Of a DNA stretch of 64,000 bases, positions 8,537 through 19,268 are shown piece after piece; the first letter of the stretch is position 1; each line of letters starts with the position of its first letter. The notes beneath the pieces are model-generated. The model was not told the origin of the DNA, searched no databases, and saw only the letters and a program-made list of their open reading frames with translations. Source of the stretch: Prochlorococcus sp. AG-363-A03 (GTDB lineage Bacteria; Cyanobacteriota; Cyanobacteriia; PCC-6307; Cyanobiaceae); assembly GCA_003280445.1 (NCBI GenBank), contig QCEW01000003.1, positions 39,477 through 103,476 of the forward strand, written 5' to 3'. Position numbers and translations under genes: made by a program.

Positions 8537-10060
8537 ATGAGCATGCCAGTAACAAACCCATTGAGAATAGGTCTTCGCCAAGAGCGAGTAGTTCCACCTC
8601 AATGTCTGGTTATTTTTGGTGCCTCAGGGGATCTAACTCACAGGAAACTTGTTCCTGCTTTATTTGAGCTCTTTAAGCAAAGAAGATTACCCAGTGAGTT
8701 TGCAGTTTTAGGCTGCGCAAGAAGGCCATGGACTGATGAAATATTTAAAGAAAAAATGGAAGAAGCTCTTTCTTCTCAGATAACAGAAAATCCGAAGGAA
8801 TGGGAACTATTTTCTCAAAATCTTTTCTATGAACCTGTAGACCTGCAACAACCAGAACACCTCGTAAAGCTTGGCGAAAGACTTGAAATAATTGATAAAT
8901 TAAGAGCAACTCACGGTCATCGAACTTTTTACCTTTCAGTATCACCCAAATTCTATGGAAGTGGATGTAGAGCTTTAGCTGCCGCAGGATTATTAAAAGA
9001 TCCAAAACGAAGTAGGGTCGTCATTGAAAAACCATTTGGAAGAGACTTCAATAGCGCTCAGTCACTCAATTCTCTCGTTCAGGGTTGTGCTCAAGAAAGT
9101 CAAATATTTCGAATAGATCATTATTTAGGAAAAGAAACCGTTCAAAATATTCTTGTTCTCAGATTTGCAAACACAATTTTTGAACCTATTTGGAATAGAA
9201 ATTATATCTCGAGTGTTCAAATTACCAGTTCCGAAACAGTGGGAGTTGAAGATCGGGCTGGATATTACGAATCTTCAGGTGCTCTAAGAGATATGGTTCA
9301 AAACCATCTGACTCAAATGCTTGCTCTAACAGCAATGGAACCACCTGGACATTTTGATCCAGAAGCCATAAGGAATGAAAAAGCCAAAGTCCTTCAGGCG
9401 GTCAAGCTTGCCAATGAGGAAAAGCCCTGGGAATGCTGCGTTAGGGGACAATACTCAAAGGGAGGTAGCGAGGAAGATCCACTCCTTGGATACAGAGAAG
9501 AACCGGGTGTTAATCCAAACAGCACAACCGAAACATATGTTGCTATGAAACTTTTTATAGATAATTGGAGATGGCAGGGGGTGCCTTTTTATGTTAGGAC
9601 AGGGAAACGATTAGCTAAAAGGCTAAGTGAGGTTGTTCTTACATTTAGAGAAGCTCCTGTTCACCTTTTTGATGCCGCAGGGGGATGCCCAACATCAAAC
9701 CAATTAATTCTGAGAATTCAACCAAACGAAGGAGCTGAATTTAGTTTTGAGGTTAAATCACCTGGCTCGGGGATGAGAAGTAGACCTGTAAATATGGAGT
9801 TTTCTTATGATGAATCCTTTGGAGAGCCATCGGATGAAGGTTATGTAAGACTCCTTGCTGATGCAATGCTTGGGGATCCAACATTATTTACTCGAAGCGA
9901 TGAAGTAGAGGCTGCTTGGCGTTTATATACTCCTCTACTAGAGAAGATTGAGGATTCTCCGTGGGAATTACCTGTTTATCAATATGAATCAAGAACATGG
10001 GGGCCTACTGAATCAGACTTACTTATTGGAAAAGATCAGCTTCTTTGGAGAAGGCCTTGA
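8537..10060 (+). CDS. zwf: Glucose-6-phosphate 1-dehydrogenase
   Basis: First step of the oxidative pentose phosphate pathway: glucose 6-phosphate to 6-phosphogluconolactone with NADP. The N-terminal nucleotide fold has 'FGASGDLTHRKL', and the substrate and catalytic site has 'RIDHYLGKE'. Length is 507 residues from ATG 8537. I chose this start because AAGGA lies 8 nt upstream; an in-frame TTG at 8519 would add six residues. It is followed after 38 nt by its partner opcA, as usual in cyanobacteria. Confidence 0.96.
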   Translation: MSMPVTNPLRIGLRQERVVPPQCLVIFGASGDLTHRKLVPALFELFKQRRLPSEFAVLGCARRPWTDEIFKEKMEEALSSQITENPKEWELFSQNLFYEPVDLQQPEHLVKLGERLEIIDKLRATHGHRTFYLSVSPKFYGSGCRALAAAGLLKDPKRSRVVIEKPFGRDFNSAQSLNSLVQGCAQESQIFRIDHYLGKETVQNILVLRFANTIFEPIWNRNYISSVQITSSETVGVEDRAGYYESSGALRDMVQNHLTQMLALTAMEPPGHFDPEAIRNEKAKVLQAVKLANEEKPWECCVRGQYSKGGSEEDPLLGYREEPGVNPNSTTETYVAMKLFIDNWRWQGVPFYVRTGKRLAKRLSEVVLTFREAPVHLFDAAGGCPTSNQLILRIQPNEGAEFSFEVKSPGSGMRSRPVNMEFSYDESFGEPSDEGYVRLLADAMLGDPTLFTRSDEVEAAWRLYTPLLEKIEDSPWELPVYQYESRTWGPTESDLLIGKDQLLWRRP

Positions 10061-10098
10061 AAGAATTGAATCTAAATCTTTTATTCGAACCAAATTAA

Positions 10099-11406
10099 AT
10101 GTCTCCCCAATTAACACTTCAAACTCCGCTTCAGCTACCTCCATCTGAAATTCCTACTTATCTTGAGCAACTCTGGTCTCATGATGAACGAGGAGACAAA
10201 GGAGCTAATACCTTTTGTTTGATTGTCTGGCAACCTGCCTGGATTGAACAAAAACTAGTCAAAACTGGAAAAATATCTGGGCCCGTAGTTGGTAGTCAAA
10301 GAAATGATCTTATAGAAGCTGCAAGAGAAATTATTTTAAAAGGGGATCTTCCAAACAGCACATCACCACTAGATTTTAGAGTTCAATCTTCAATTCAATG
10401 CGAAGAGTTAGTTGAAAATGTTGAAGATCTAAGAGGGCAACACATAGACACATCAATTAGTAATTTGCAACCTAGAAGATTAATAACCATCGCACCAACA
10501 ATTGAAAAAGTAAATAATTTAGAAACTTTAGTAGCCGCATACTGTCCCCTTCCCGAAGAAGGCGGAGGTAAAACCGCATGTGGCGACGTAATTGTTTTAA
10601 GAGGTAATAGAACCGCAATCAATGATGGGCTTGAAATTGTTGAAACTCTTGTTCCTGATGAGCTTCCCTCTTGGTTGTGGTGGAATGGAAGAATTGATGA
10701 GGCTCCTGAATTCCTTAATGCTCTAGCGTTGCCAAATCGAAGATTAATTATTGATACTGCACTCGGTGAACCAATAGTCTGCTTGAATTTGTTGCTTCAA
10801 AGAATTCAATCTGGACAAGCTGTTAACGACCTTAATTGGCTTCGTCTGAGAGGATGGAGAGAAACCTTAGCGATGGTATTTGATCCAGTTCAAAGAAGAA
10901 ATGCTCTTGATAATTTACAAAAGATTGATATTGATATTGAGGGCTCTCAAACAGTTCAAGGTCTTTTACTTGCAGCATGGATTGCCGATAGACTGAACTG
11001 GAAACTTAAAAATTGCATTTTTTCAAAAAAAGACCAGTTAAAAGTTAATTTTCTTCGTCCTGACAAAACTCTTGTTGAAGTTGGTGTCACTTCTCTACCA
11101 ATAGGTAAACCAAGCATAAACCCTGGTCAAATAGTTGGCCTGAGATTAATTGCGAAAGCCAAAAACAAACAAAAAAACGATATTTGTGTAATTCTTGCAT
11201 CAGAATCTGGAGAATGTATGAGATTAGAAGCTGGGGGTATGGCAAGAATGGAACTTATTGAGCAAGTCGTTCCTATTCAAAAAAACTCGTTAGAAGATGA
11301 TGTTGCTCGTTTACTCTCCAGCAGTAGAGGCAATACCAGTCCTTTACTTGCGAGTGCGACACCAATAGCCAAAGAAATTCTTGATTTAGTTAATCAAGCC
11401 AAATAA
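10099..11406 (+). CDS. opcA: Glucose-6-phosphate dehydrogenase assembly protein OpcA
   Basis: A 435-residue protein matching OpcA in length and in its zwf-opcA gene order. OpcA is an allosteric and assembly factor for Zwf that helps redox control of night-time NADPH production. There is no catalytic motif. The middle part, with 'LPNRRLIIDTALGEP' and 'LNWLRLRGWRE', is typical. Start ATG at 10099, 38 nt after zwf, so it is probably in the same operon. It is followed by cobB after 13 nt. Confidence 0.9.
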   Translation: MSPQLTLQTPLQLPPSEIPTYLEQLWSHDERGDKGANTFCLIVWQPAWIEQKLVKTGKISGPVVGSQRNDLIEAAREIILKGDLPNSTSPLDFRVQSSIQCEELVENVEDLRGQHIDTSISNLQPRRLITIAPTIEKVNNLETLVAAYCPLPEEGGGKTACGDVIVLRGNRTAINDGLEIVETLVPDELPSWLWWNGRIDEAPEFLNALALPNRRLIIDTALGEPIVCLNLLLQRIQSGQAVNDLNWLRLRGWRETLAMVFDPVQRRNALDNLQKIDIDIEGSQTVQGLLLAAWIADRLNWKLKNCIFSKKDQLKVNFLRPDKTLVEVGVTSLPIGKPSINPGQIVGLRLIAKAKNKQKNDICVILASESGECMRLEAGGMARMELIEQVVPIQKNSLEDDVARLLSSSRGNTSPLLASATPIAKEILDLVNQAK

Positions 11407-11419
11407 ATATAATCATTAG

Positions 11420-12775
11420 ATGGCATGCGTAATATCTGCTATTTCTAGTAACAGTGGTAAAACTCTTTTAAGCCTTCTTTTAATTTCTTGGTTGAAAAGT
11501 ATCAATAAAACAGTTCAAACTTTTAAAGTTGGGCCCGATTATTTAGACCCACAACAACTCTCGGCAGTTTCAAACAAAGCTTGTCGCAATCTTGATTTGA
11601 TTCTCTCTGGTGAAAATTGGGTTAAAGAAAATTTTAATCACTTCGGAGGATTAACTGATTATTCTTTTGTTGAAGGGGTAATGGGATTATTCGATGGGGT
11701 CGGCAGCAGTTCAAAAGGTAGCACAGCTGAACTAGCTAAGGTTTTGAGTCTGCCAGTAATTCTTATTGTTGACTCTAGAGGGAAGGCTGCTTCACTTGCG
11801 GCCTTAATAAAAGGATTTAGAGAACACGATAAGGAATTAAAAATTGCAGGTGTAGTTCTGAATAATGTTCAAACTCCTAGACATGAAAAAATACTATTGG
11901 ATGTTCTTGATCAAATTAATATAAAGTCATTAGGTTCTCTTCCACCTTGCAAAGACTTATATCTTCCAACAAGACATCTAGGTTTAGCTCCAGCCCATGA
12001 AATCATAGACTTAGAAATTAAAATTAAAAAGTGGGCTTCAATAGCAAAAGATTATCTAGATATTGAAAGTTTGAGAAAGCTTTTATTAGCTCCAAAATCT
12101 AACAACAAAACAATTAACTTTATACCAAGGGAAAAGTCAGGGTTTATTCACCCAATCGCCATAGCTGAAGATGAAGCTTTCCATTTTAGGTATCAAGAAA
12201 CAAAAGAATTGTTAGAGGAAAACGGAATGCCAATTATCACTTGGAAACCACTTGAAAACGAACAAATCCCAAAAGAAGCCAAGGGATTAATAATACCTGG
12301 TGGTTTCCCTGAACAACATGCAAACCAATTGAGTAATTCAACGATAAGCCTTAACTCAATAAAAATGTTTTCAAAAAAGTTTCCTATATATGCTGAATGT
12401 GGTGGAATGATGCTTCTTGGCAAAAGTATATTTGATCTTGAAGGTAGGGAACATTCAATGGCTGGAATATTACCTTTTAAGGCCAAAAAGGGTAGGTTAA
12501 AAATTGGGTATAGAGAAGCAAGAACTAAAAATAAAAGTCCTATTGCCAGTCCTGGGAATAAACTAATAGGTCATGAATTTCATCGCTGGGAAATAATTAA
12601 TGAAAGCTATAATTCAAAAATAAATCGCCTATGGGATATCAAAGGATGGAATATGGAAATTAAAAATGAAGGTTTTTGCAATCATTTAATTCATGCAAGC
12701 TGGATACATCTACATTGGGCAAGTTCGCCTCTTATTCTAGAAAATTGGAAAAGAAGTGTTATGAATTATGCCTAG
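11420..12775 (+). CDS. cobB: Cobyrinic acid a,c-diamide synthase
   Basis: An ATP- and glutamine-dependent amidase of cobalamin synthesis (CbiA/CobB family). The N-terminal dethiobiotin-synthetase-like domain has a P-loop 'SSNSGKT' and 'KVGPDYLDP'. The C-terminal glutamine amidotransferase domain has the triad Cys in 'YAECGGMM' and the late His in 'GHEFHRW'. Length 451 is normal. In Prochlorococcus the pathway makes pseudocobalamin-type corrinoids (family knowledge). Only 13 nt separate it from opcA; it converges on the helicase gene. Confidence 0.93.
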   Translation: MACVISAISSNSGKTLLSLLLISWLKSINKTVQTFKVGPDYLDPQQLSAVSNKACRNLDLILSGENWVKENFNHFGGLTDYSFVEGVMGLFDGVGSSSKGSTAELAKVLSLPVILIVDSRGKAASLAALIKGFREHDKELKIAGVVLNNVQTPRHEKILLDVLDQINIKSLGSLPPCKDLYLPTRHLGLAPAHEIIDLEIKIKKWASIAKDYLDIESLRKLLLAPKSNNKTINFIPREKSGFIHPIAIAEDEAFHFRYQETKELLEENGMPIITWKPLENEQIPKEAKGLIIPGGFPEQHANQLSNSTISLNSIKMFSKKFPIYAECGGMMLLGKSIFDLEGREHSMAGILPFKAKKGRLKIGYREARTKNKSPIASPGNKLIGHEFHRWEIINESYNSKINRLWDIKGWNMEIKNEGFCNHLIHASWIHLHWASSPLILENWKRSVMNYA

Positions 12776-12810
12776 AGCAAATCTGTTTTTTTAAAATAAT
12801 ATTTTCCAAA

Positions 12811-14271
12811 TTAATCGCTTAATAATTTCTTTAAAAGAGATTGATTTATCTTGCTTGTATTATCACCGACAATCCATACTCCTTTGCTTGCTCTGCTTAC
12901 AGCAACGTATACAAGCCTTCTTCTAAATTCAAGATCTTTAGGCCAAAAGACATCAGAAGTTATAAACACTTCTCCAAAAGTACTTCCTTGACTCCTGTGA
13001 ATTGTCAGGACAGAAGCAGGACCTAAAGAAGCGAATGAATCTCTGATAAAAAAGAAAAGTTTCCAAATAGAAGCACTATTTTTTTTTCCTCTTTCTCTCG
13101 CATGATTGCTCAATTCATTCAAAGCAAGGTCCAAATCAACACGAGATTTAGATCCTACATGTGGAATTAATCTCAAAGAAAATTCTTTTTGATCACAGCT
13201 TACTTTCGCTATTTGAGTTTCAATTACAGGCAAAGGATTTTCAAAATCCTGATGCATTCCCAAAGAAGACAAGTCAAAACTATTTGGGATTACATCTTCT
13301 ACTACCATCTCTCTATTGGAACTAATCAAGATATCGGGTTCTTCTCCAAGCTCATCCTCGTTTAATGAAGCATTTACCATTACAGCTTTACGGCTAATTA
13401 AAACCTCGCCAGGTAAAACCTGATATTGATCTGCCATCTCGCCATGAATGGCTCTTCTTGCATGTGGAACTAAATTATCAACAATTCGATTCGTATAACA
13501 TAAAATTCTTGCTCTATCGTGATCATCCTCTAAGGAAGATAATCTCAAGGATGATTTTGCTTTTTCAAGCCAGCTATTTCTATCTAAAATACCTACATTA
13601 CCTTTCTTAGAGTTAATAACCGTTAATATTGGTGGCTGCTTACATGGGATTTCCCCGTCTCTAATTATCTTTGCCAGTTTAAGTACAGGCCCTTGATGGC
13701 GAACAACTTCCCTTAGTTCAGAATTTACTGCTCGTTTCATCAAGAAAACTGAGCTAGTGTTTTCCCCCACTGGTGGGAGTTGAGCTGGATCACCAACAAA
13801 AACCAAACGAGTAGAGTTAAACCTTGCACACTCGAGAGTTATCTCCAATAATTTGGAATCAATCATTGATGCTTCATCAATTAATACAAGTCCTAAATTC
13901 TCCAAAGAATTCTCAGTTTGATCTGTTTTTTCGCAAATTTCGACATCCGCCTGTCTTTTTAACTTAAGTCGAAGCAAACGGTGAATGGTAGAAGGGAACC
14001 ATGTGGGCTTAATAGATTCATTTTTCAATCCCTCTCTTAATACACCTACAGCTTTATGAGTTGGAGCAACTACAGTCCAACACAAACCTAACTGATCGAC
14101 TTTTTTTAATAACTTCATAGATAAATATGTTTTTCCGCTTCCTGCAAAACCTTTCATGACAAACGGCTTATAGGAATATGGTGTTTTTAACCATTCAACA
14201 AATAATTCAAGAGATTTTTCTTGATCCTTAGTTAAAACAACAAAATCTTCTTTTATTTTTACTTTTTTCAC
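12811..14271 (-). CDS. RecD/Dda-like superfamily I DNA helicase
   Basis: A 486-residue 5'-3' helicase-like ATPase. It has Walker A 'GFAGSGKT' (about residues 41-48), 'VAPTHKAVG' (motif Ia), Walker B 'LIDEASM', motif III 'VFVGDPAQLPPVG' and a C-terminal UvrD-like part with 'TIHRSQGST' and 'VAVSRASKGVW'. RecB and RecC partners are not seen here, and it is shorter than RecD2. A role in repair or replication restart is inferred. It starts with GTG, overlapping the end of the next upstream gene by 4 nt (GTGA), so it is translationally coupled to the DUF212-crtE run. Confidence 0.9.
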   Translation of the reverse strand: MKKVKIKEDFVVLTKDQEKSLELFVEWLKTPYSYKPFVMKGFAGSGKTYLSMKLLKKVDQLGLCWTVVAPTHKAVGVLREGLKNESIKPTWFPSTIHRLLRLKLKRQADVEICEKTDQTENSLENLGLVLIDEASMIDSKLLEITLECARFNSTRLVFVGDPAQLPPVGENTSSVFLMKRAVNSELREVVRHQGPVLKLAKIIRDGEIPCKQPPILTVINSKKGNVGILDRNSWLEKAKSSLRLSSLEDDHDRARILCYTNRIVDNLVPHARRAIHGEMADQYQVLPGEVLISRKAVMVNASLNEDELGEEPDILISSNREMVVEDVIPNSFDLSSLGMHQDFENPLPVIETQIAKVSCDQKEFSLRLIPHVGSKSRVDLDLALNELSNHARERGKKNSASIWKLFFFIRDSFASLGPASVLTIHRSQGSTFGEVFITSDVFWPKDLEFRRRLVYVAVSRASKGVWIVGDNTSKINQSLLKKLLSD

Positions 14272-14783
14272 ACAGAAATTAATCCAATCATTTGCAATAT
14301 ATGCAAAGGGGAGCCAATGAAGAAAATACCTGGCAAAGCCACAATTGGGCCAAGAAAACTTCCCACCAAAACCTCGGTTCTAGTGTGCCCCAAAGATTCT
14401 TTTAGGGTGGCTTCTGAAGGTAATTCGTTGGAATTATCTTTTGCAATTTGATTGACTTTTGCGGCTGTTAAGCCTGCCGATCTTCTTATTCCAGAAGCGT
14501 CATACATCACAATAAAAGCAATTGTCGAGGCTAAAGCGAAAACTGGATCATTAAAGCCAAGCTCAAGTCCTACTCCTGCAGCAGTACCTGTTACCAAAGC
14601 AGAATGACTTGAAGGCATGCCACCTGTTTCAATAAGTACTGAAGGTCTCCACTTTTGCTTAAAAATTAGTTCAAATAATAATTTAGAAAATTGAGCAAGG
14701 CCACAAGCAGCTAGCCCCCAGGCCAGTACAGCATTATCAAGAATATAAATAAATTGAAATTCGAAACCAGAATTAATATTCAT
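14268..14783 (-). CDS. Divergent PAP2-type membrane protein (DUF212)
   Basis: A 171-residue membrane protein of the DUF212 (YuiD-like, acid phosphatase / haloperoxidase-related) family. The signature '[19 protein letters not shown]' is present, as are '[10 protein letters not shown]', '[15 protein letters not shown]' and four or so hydrophobic segments. The family is thought to act on lipid phosphates, but its reaction is unknown. It overlaps crtE upstream and the helicase downstream by 4 nt each, so the three are cotranslated. A link to prenyl phosphate metabolism is inference from that coupling. Confidence 0.88.
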   Translation of the reverse strand: MNINSGFEFQFIYILDNAVLAWGLAACGLAQFSKLLFELIFKQKWRPSVLIETGGMPSSHSALVTGTAAGVGLELGFNDPVFALASTIAFIVMYDASGIRRSAGLTAAKVNQIAKDNSNELPSEATLKESLGHTRTEVLVGSFLGPIVALPGIFFIGSPLHILQMIGLISV

Positions 14784-15679
14784 CTATCTCTACTTGTAAT
14801 GTAATCAGCCAATGCTAGAAGAGGTTTTGATTTCTCTTGCCAAGGATCAAGAGCATTTTTTGCTTTAGCTACTAAAAGATCTGCTCTCTTTCTTGATTCA
14901 TCAAGTCCAAGTAATTTGGGATAAGTTGTTTTATCAGCAATTAAATCCTTTCCTGCTGTTTTGCCCAATACTTCACTACTTGCCGTTACATCAAGAATGT
15001 CATCAATTATTTGAAATGCCAAACCGATCCCTCTCGCATAGACACCTAATGCCTCCAGAAGTTTTTCATCAGCTCCTCCAATCAATGCTCCACAAGTGAC
15101 ACATGCTTTGAGGAGAGCGCCTGTTTTATGAAGATGAATGTACTCTAAGGTTTCCAAATCCACTTCTTTCCCTTCACAATCAAGATCGACTACTTGTCCT
15201 CCCACCAGGCCAGGAGCACCTGCCACTAAAGAAAGCTCACCTACTATTTTCAAAAGTCTCTCAGGCGGTATCCCCTCTGTACGAATAGATACCATTTCAA
15301 AAGCCCTGGTCAATAGAGCATCACCAGCAAGTATTGCTACCGCATCTCCGTAGACTTTATGATTAGTAGGACGCCCTCGACGAAGATCATCATTATCCAT
15401 TGAAGGTAGATCGTCATGGATAAGAGACATTGTATGTATCATTTCAAGCGCGACTGCGGTAGGCAATGCTTTTTCAACCTCGCCTCCAGCGAGTTCGCAA
15501 GCAGCAAGACACAGTATTGGTCTTAATCTCTTCCCCCCCGCCAAAAGGGAATAGCGCATAGATTCTCTTAATTTTTCTGGCTTTTCAGGGCCAAGAGACG
15601 CATCCAGCGCATCTTCAACGCGAGCTCTAGCTTTCTCTAGATACTCAACGAAGTCAAAAGAAGCGATTGCTTCCTGCAT
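14780..15679 (-). CDS. crtE: Geranylgeranyl diphosphate synthase
   Basis: A trans-prenyltransferase that builds C20 (or C15) diphosphate from IPP for carotenoids, the chlorophyll phytyl tail and quinones. The first aspartate-rich motif is in '[10 protein letters not shown]' with 'RRGRPTNHK'; the second is 'DDILD', preceded by 'AFQII'. Length 299 is normal. Start ATG at 15679. The stop overlaps the ATG of the DUF212 gene. folD lies 42 nt upstream on the same strand. Confidence 0.95.
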   Translation of the reverse strand: MQEAIASFDFVEYLEKARARVEDALDASLGPEKPEKLRESMRYSLLAGGKRLRPILCLAACELAGGEVEKALPTAVALEMIHTMSLIHDDLPSMDNDDLRRGRPTNHKVYGDAVAILAGDALLTRAFEMVSIRTEGIPPERLLKIVGELSLVAGAPGLVGGQVVDLDCEGKEVDLETLEYIHLHKTGALLKACVTCGALIGGADEKLLEALGVYARGIGLAFQIIDDILDVTASSEVLGKTAGKDLIADKTTYPKLLGLDESRKRADLLVAKAKNALDPWQEKSKPLLALADYITSRDR

Positions 15680-15721
15680 GCAAAAAATCGATTCCTACCA
15701 ATTCTCTCAGGACATTGTGAT

Positions 15722-16633
15722 TCATGGAAGTAAATGACTAATAGTTAAAGGTAATCCACAATGTTTCTGCCACCTATCAACCGTATTTGCTAATAGCATT
15801 GTCACCGTCATAGGCCCTACACCGCCAGGGACAGGTGAATATGCAGCTACTTTATCTTGGATTTCAAATAACTTTACATCTCCACAAAGTTTAGTCTTTT
15901 GGGGCTTTTTAATATTTTCTTGCTCAGGTGGAAGTCTATGAATACCCACATCAATAACCACGCAATTCTCGCTGATATGATTTTTCCCAACCAGATGGGG
16001 CTTGCCAGCTGCTACGACAAGTAAATCAGCCTCCCTAGTCAGAGAAGATAAATCTTTAGTGCGTGAATGGGCAACTGTGACAGTTGCATTGGCAGCCTCA
16101 AGCATTAAAGCCATTGGCTTACCAACCAGGATGCTACGTCCAACAACTACTGCTCTTTTTCCTTCGATTTTGATTTGATTTCGCTCAAGTAGACACATAA
16201 CACCAGCAGGAGTACATGATCTTGGGCCTTTTTCTCCCTTGATTAATCTTCCAAGGTTCAAAGGGTGTAATCCGTCCGCATCTTTATCGGGATCAATACT
16301 CCTTAGCAAAGTAGCCTCATCAAGATGGGCAGGCAGTGGAAGCTGCAATAAAATTCCATCAACATTCTTTTCTTGATTCAAGCTTTTAATGGTTTCCTTA
16401 AGTTCTTCCAATGAAATATCTTCTTTTAAATGCTTTGCAAAACTTCTAACACCAATTCGATCGCATGCTTTTTCCTTGTAATTGACATAAACTCCACTCG
16501 CAGGATCATTCCCCACCCTTAGGACAGCAAGACCGGGAGGCCGTTCCGCAACTTCCATACCAGATTCGATAGCCTGTTGAAGTATGAGTTCAATCTCCTG
16601 AGCAAGCTTTTTTCCATCTAAAATTTTTGGCAT
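15722..16633 (-). CDS. folD: Methylenetetrahydrofolate dehydrogenase / methenyl-THF cyclohydrolase
   Basis: Bifunctional one-carbon enzyme that interconverts 5,10-methylene- and 10-formyl-THF with NADP. Signatures: '[13 protein letters not shown]' with the catalytic Tyr and Lys, 'GILLQLPLP', '[11 protein letters not shown]', '[14 protein letters not shown]' (Rossmann loop) and '[15 protein letters not shown]'. Length 303, slightly longer than the roughly 285 usual. Start ATG. It lies upstream of crtE on the same strand and is divergent from the HD phosphohydrolase gene. Confidence 0.96.
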   Translation of the reverse strand: MPKILDGKKLAQEIELILQQAIESGMEVAERPPGLAVLRVGNDPASGVYVNYKEKACDRIGVRSFAKHLKEDISLEELKETIKSLNQEKNVDGILLQLPLPAHLDEATLLRSIDPDKDADGLHPLNLGRLIKGEKGPRSCTPAGVMCLLERNQIKIEGKRAVVVGRSILVGKPMALMLEAANATVTVAHSRTKDLSSLTREADLLVVAAGKPHLVGKNHISENCVVIDVGIHRLPPEQENIKKPQKTKLCGDVKLFEIQDKVAAYSPVPGGVGPMTVTMLLANTVDRWQKHCGLPLTISHLLP

Positions 16634-16690
16634 AAATAAAATGAATACAATTTCAATTAATCAACTCATTAAACCTAGCGTTAAGGGTAG

Positions 16691-18790
16691 GTGAAAAAGT
16701 CTTTGGCTAAATTACCCAGTCCAAAAAAGATTTGGAGAATATGGCTAGGGAGTCAATCTCCCAGACGTCCAATACTTCGCTGGTCAGCTACTGACAAGTT
16801 AGGCCTATTAATGGTCTGCCTATTAGTAGCAATATTTTCAAGTTACAAGTTACTTGCTGTTCCCGATCTCAAACCTGGAGATATTGCTCAATTCAATGAA
16901 ATAGCCCCTAGAGATGCAACGGTAATAGACACTAAGGCTTTAAAAGAAAAAAAACAAGGCTTAAAAGAAAGTTTTGTACAAGTAATAGACAAGAATCAAT
17001 CAAATAATTTAGAAAAAATTGTTTTTCAGAAGATTAAAGAAATTCGTACACTAAAAGATAGTGATTTTGAGGTTGGCATAAAAGGATTAAATATAACAAC
17101 TTCAGAGAAAATATGGTTGCTAAATGTTTCAGATAATGAATGGGAAAAATGGAATGAAGAGATAAAAAATGCTTCAAAAAAAATGCTTTCTCAAGGAATT
17201 ATTGACACACTTGCATTTGATCAACTTAATGAAGCTTCTTCACTTCAATTAATAGATCTTGGTAAAAGAGGTTCTCCAAACAGATCGTTAGGTGCAAAAA
17301 TACTATCAACTAGTTTTTATCAAAAAAGTAATTTAAAAGTTGACGAATTAAAAACTAATTTATTACTTGAAAATTTAATTAATCAAGATGATATAAACAC
17401 CATAAAAGTAAAAGAGGGAAGTATTATATTAAAAAAAGGTGAGAAAATAACTTCACAAGAATTTGATATTCTAGAACACTTCAACAAAGTAAGTAGAAGT
17501 CCTAGACCATTAAAATGGTTAATTACTTTCTCAGAATCAATGGGAAGTTGTGGATTACTTCTTATGATTATGAGAAGAGAAAAACCTAGGCTTAAGGCTA
17601 GACATGGTCTACTATCTTTAACTTTATTATTCGTAGTTCAATTAACAAAAAATTGGCTGGGCCCTCTAGCAAGTCCTATGCAATTAATATTACCTCCCAC
17701 ATTACTTCTTTCACAAGGAATAGGTACGACAACATCATTAGCTTGGATTGCAGCTGCAAGTCTGATGTGGCCATCATCTCTTAATGGATCAAGTGAAGTT
17801 AGACTAATAATTGCTTGTGTAGCGGGTTCTCTTGTTGCCTTTTTAGGGAGAAGAATGAGAAGCCGAGCACAAGTTCTTCAAATTGCTTTATTTATACCTT
17901 TTGGTGCATTATTAGGTCAATGGTTTATTTTCAATCAATTAATTAAAACGGAAAATTCACAATTCAGCAGTATATTTTTCGACCCTAGTTATCTTTTTAA
18001 TGAGGCATTTATTATAAGTGCAATACTAATGGTAACAATATTAATTATTCCTATATTAGAAAATACATTTGGATTACTTACTAGAGCAAGATTAATGGAA
18101 CTTGCTGATCAAGAACGACCCTTACTTCGCCGTTTATCTAGGGAAGCGCCAGGAACATTTGAACATACTTTGACAATTTTAAGTCTCGCAGAGGAAGGCG
18201 CAAGAGTCATCGGAGCTGATGTTGACTTAATAAGAACTGGAGCTCTTTATCATGATGTAGGGAAATTACATGCTCCTAATTGGTTTATTGAAAATCAAAA
18301 AGATGGAATAAACCCACATGAAGAAATAAAAAATCCTTATAAAAGTGCCGATATTCTTCAAGCACATGTGGATGAAGGATTAAAGCTTGCGAGAAGATAT
18401 CGACTTCCATCACCAATTGCTGATTTCATACCAGAACATCAAGGTACTTTAAAAATGGGATATTTTCTTCACAAAGCTAGAGAGAGTGATCCCTCTGCTC
18501 CTGAGAAACGTTTCAGATATAAAGGGCCTATTCCTCATTCAAAAGAAACTGGTATCCTCATGCTTGCAGATGGTTGTGAAGCAGCCTTAAGAGCTCTTGA
18601 CGCTTCCTCCTCAGACAAAGATGCTTGCAAAACAGTCAGAAAAATAATTCAATCTCGTCAGATTGATGGCCAATTAAAGGAGAGTAGTTTAACTAGAGCA
18701 GAAATAGAATTAATTCTTAGGGCTTTTGTCTCTGTATGGAGGCGAATGCGTCACAGAAGATTAAAATACCCCAGCTTTAATTCAAGGTAA
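16691..18790 (+). CDS. 7TM-HD family phosphohydrolase (PgpH-like)
   Basis: A 699-residue membrane protein. After a cytoplasmic N-terminus, one transmembrane segment (about residues 37-54) leads into a 7TM-HDED extracytoplasmic domain to about residue 275. A block of about seven hydrophobic helices follows (about 278-465), then a cytosolic HD domain with 'EHTLTILSLAEEGARV' and 'YHDVGK'. PgpH of this architecture hydrolyses cyclic di-AMP; that substrate is likely but unproven here. It starts with GTG and is divergent from folD by 57 nt. Confidence 0.9.
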   Translation: MKKSLAKLPSPKKIWRIWLGSQSPRRPILRWSATDKLGLLMVCLLVAIFSSYKLLAVPDLKPGDIAQFNEIAPRDATVIDTKALKEKKQGLKESFVQVIDKNQSNNLEKIVFQKIKEIRTLKDSDFEVGIKGLNITTSEKIWLLNVSDNEWEKWNEEIKNASKKMLSQGIIDTLAFDQLNEASSLQLIDLGKRGSPNRSLGAKILSTSFYQKSNLKVDELKTNLLLENLINQDDINTIKVKEGSIILKKGEKITSQEFDILEHFNKVSRSPRPLKWLITFSESMGSCGLLLMIMRREKPRLKARHGLLSLTLLFVVQLTKNWLGPLASPMQLILPPTLLLSQGIGTTTSLAWIAAASLMWPSSLNGSSEVRLIIACVAGSLVAFLGRRMRSRAQVLQIALFIPFGALLGQWFIFNQLIKTENSQFSSIFFDPSYLFNEAFIISAILMVTILIIPILENTFGLLTRARLMELADQERPLLRRLSREAPGTFEHTLTILSLAEEGARVIGADVDLIRTGALYHDVGKLHAPNWFIENQKDGINPHEEIKNPYKSADILQAHVDEGLKLARRYRLPSPIADFIPEHQGTLKMGYFLHKARESDPSAPEKRFRYKGPIPHSKETGILMLADGCEAALRALDASSSDKDACKTVRKIIQSRQIDGQLKESSLTRAEIELILRAFVSVWRRMRHRRLKYPSFNSR

Positions 18791-18823
18791 AAAGAAAGCT
18801 AGCATTTTTTCAAGCAATATTAG

Positions 18824-19213
18824 TTAAAGTCTTATTCTTCTATGACCTCTTTTACACCAATAAAGTAAAGCAAATAAATTAAGTAAAGCAATTACTAATG
18901 ATAAACCACTTATCCCAAAAAGATCATTTTCTCTAATTAATCTGATTATTCCATAAGGCAAAGTTCCTGAAAGAGTCATAGATAAAGCAACTATTGATAA
19001 AATCACTCCCCAACCTCGTTGAGCGAATAGTCCTGCTGATGCAACAATTCCAGTTATAGCAGCAGGCCAAGCAAGACTAATAGCAAGAGTGATATTTGCA
19101 GTTTGAAGTGGAGGTCCTGATCTAACTACATAAGCAATAATCGGAATTGCAAGTGTATTCGAGATCAAACCAAACCAAGTAAGTGTCCAGTAGCCGCGCA
19201 TTCCTGAACCCAT
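18824..19213 (-). CDS. Small conserved membrane protein, unknown
   Basis: 129 residues with four hydrophobic segments (about residues 10-28, 38-60, 67-85, 97-117) and a basic C-terminus (CKRGHRRIRL), so it is a polytopic inner or thylakoid membrane protein. I do not recognise a named family. It converges on the 7TM-HD gene (33 nt) and lies downstream of another small conserved gene on the same strand. Confidence 0.75.
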   Translation of the reverse strand: MGSGMRGYWTLTWFGLISNTLAIPIIAYVVRSGPPLQTANITLAISLAWPAAITGIVASAGLFAQRGWGVILSIVALSMTLSGTLPYGIIRLIRENDLFGISGLSLVIALLNLFALLYWCKRGHRRIRL

Positions 19214-19268
19214 TTTTAAAAAAATATTCTCTTAAATAAAATCATAAGAATGATATTAATAATTTATT

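Noticed and set aside
8449-8667. ORF of 72 codons before zwf
   Set aside because: It runs into the zwf 5' end in another frame and has no protein-like pattern.
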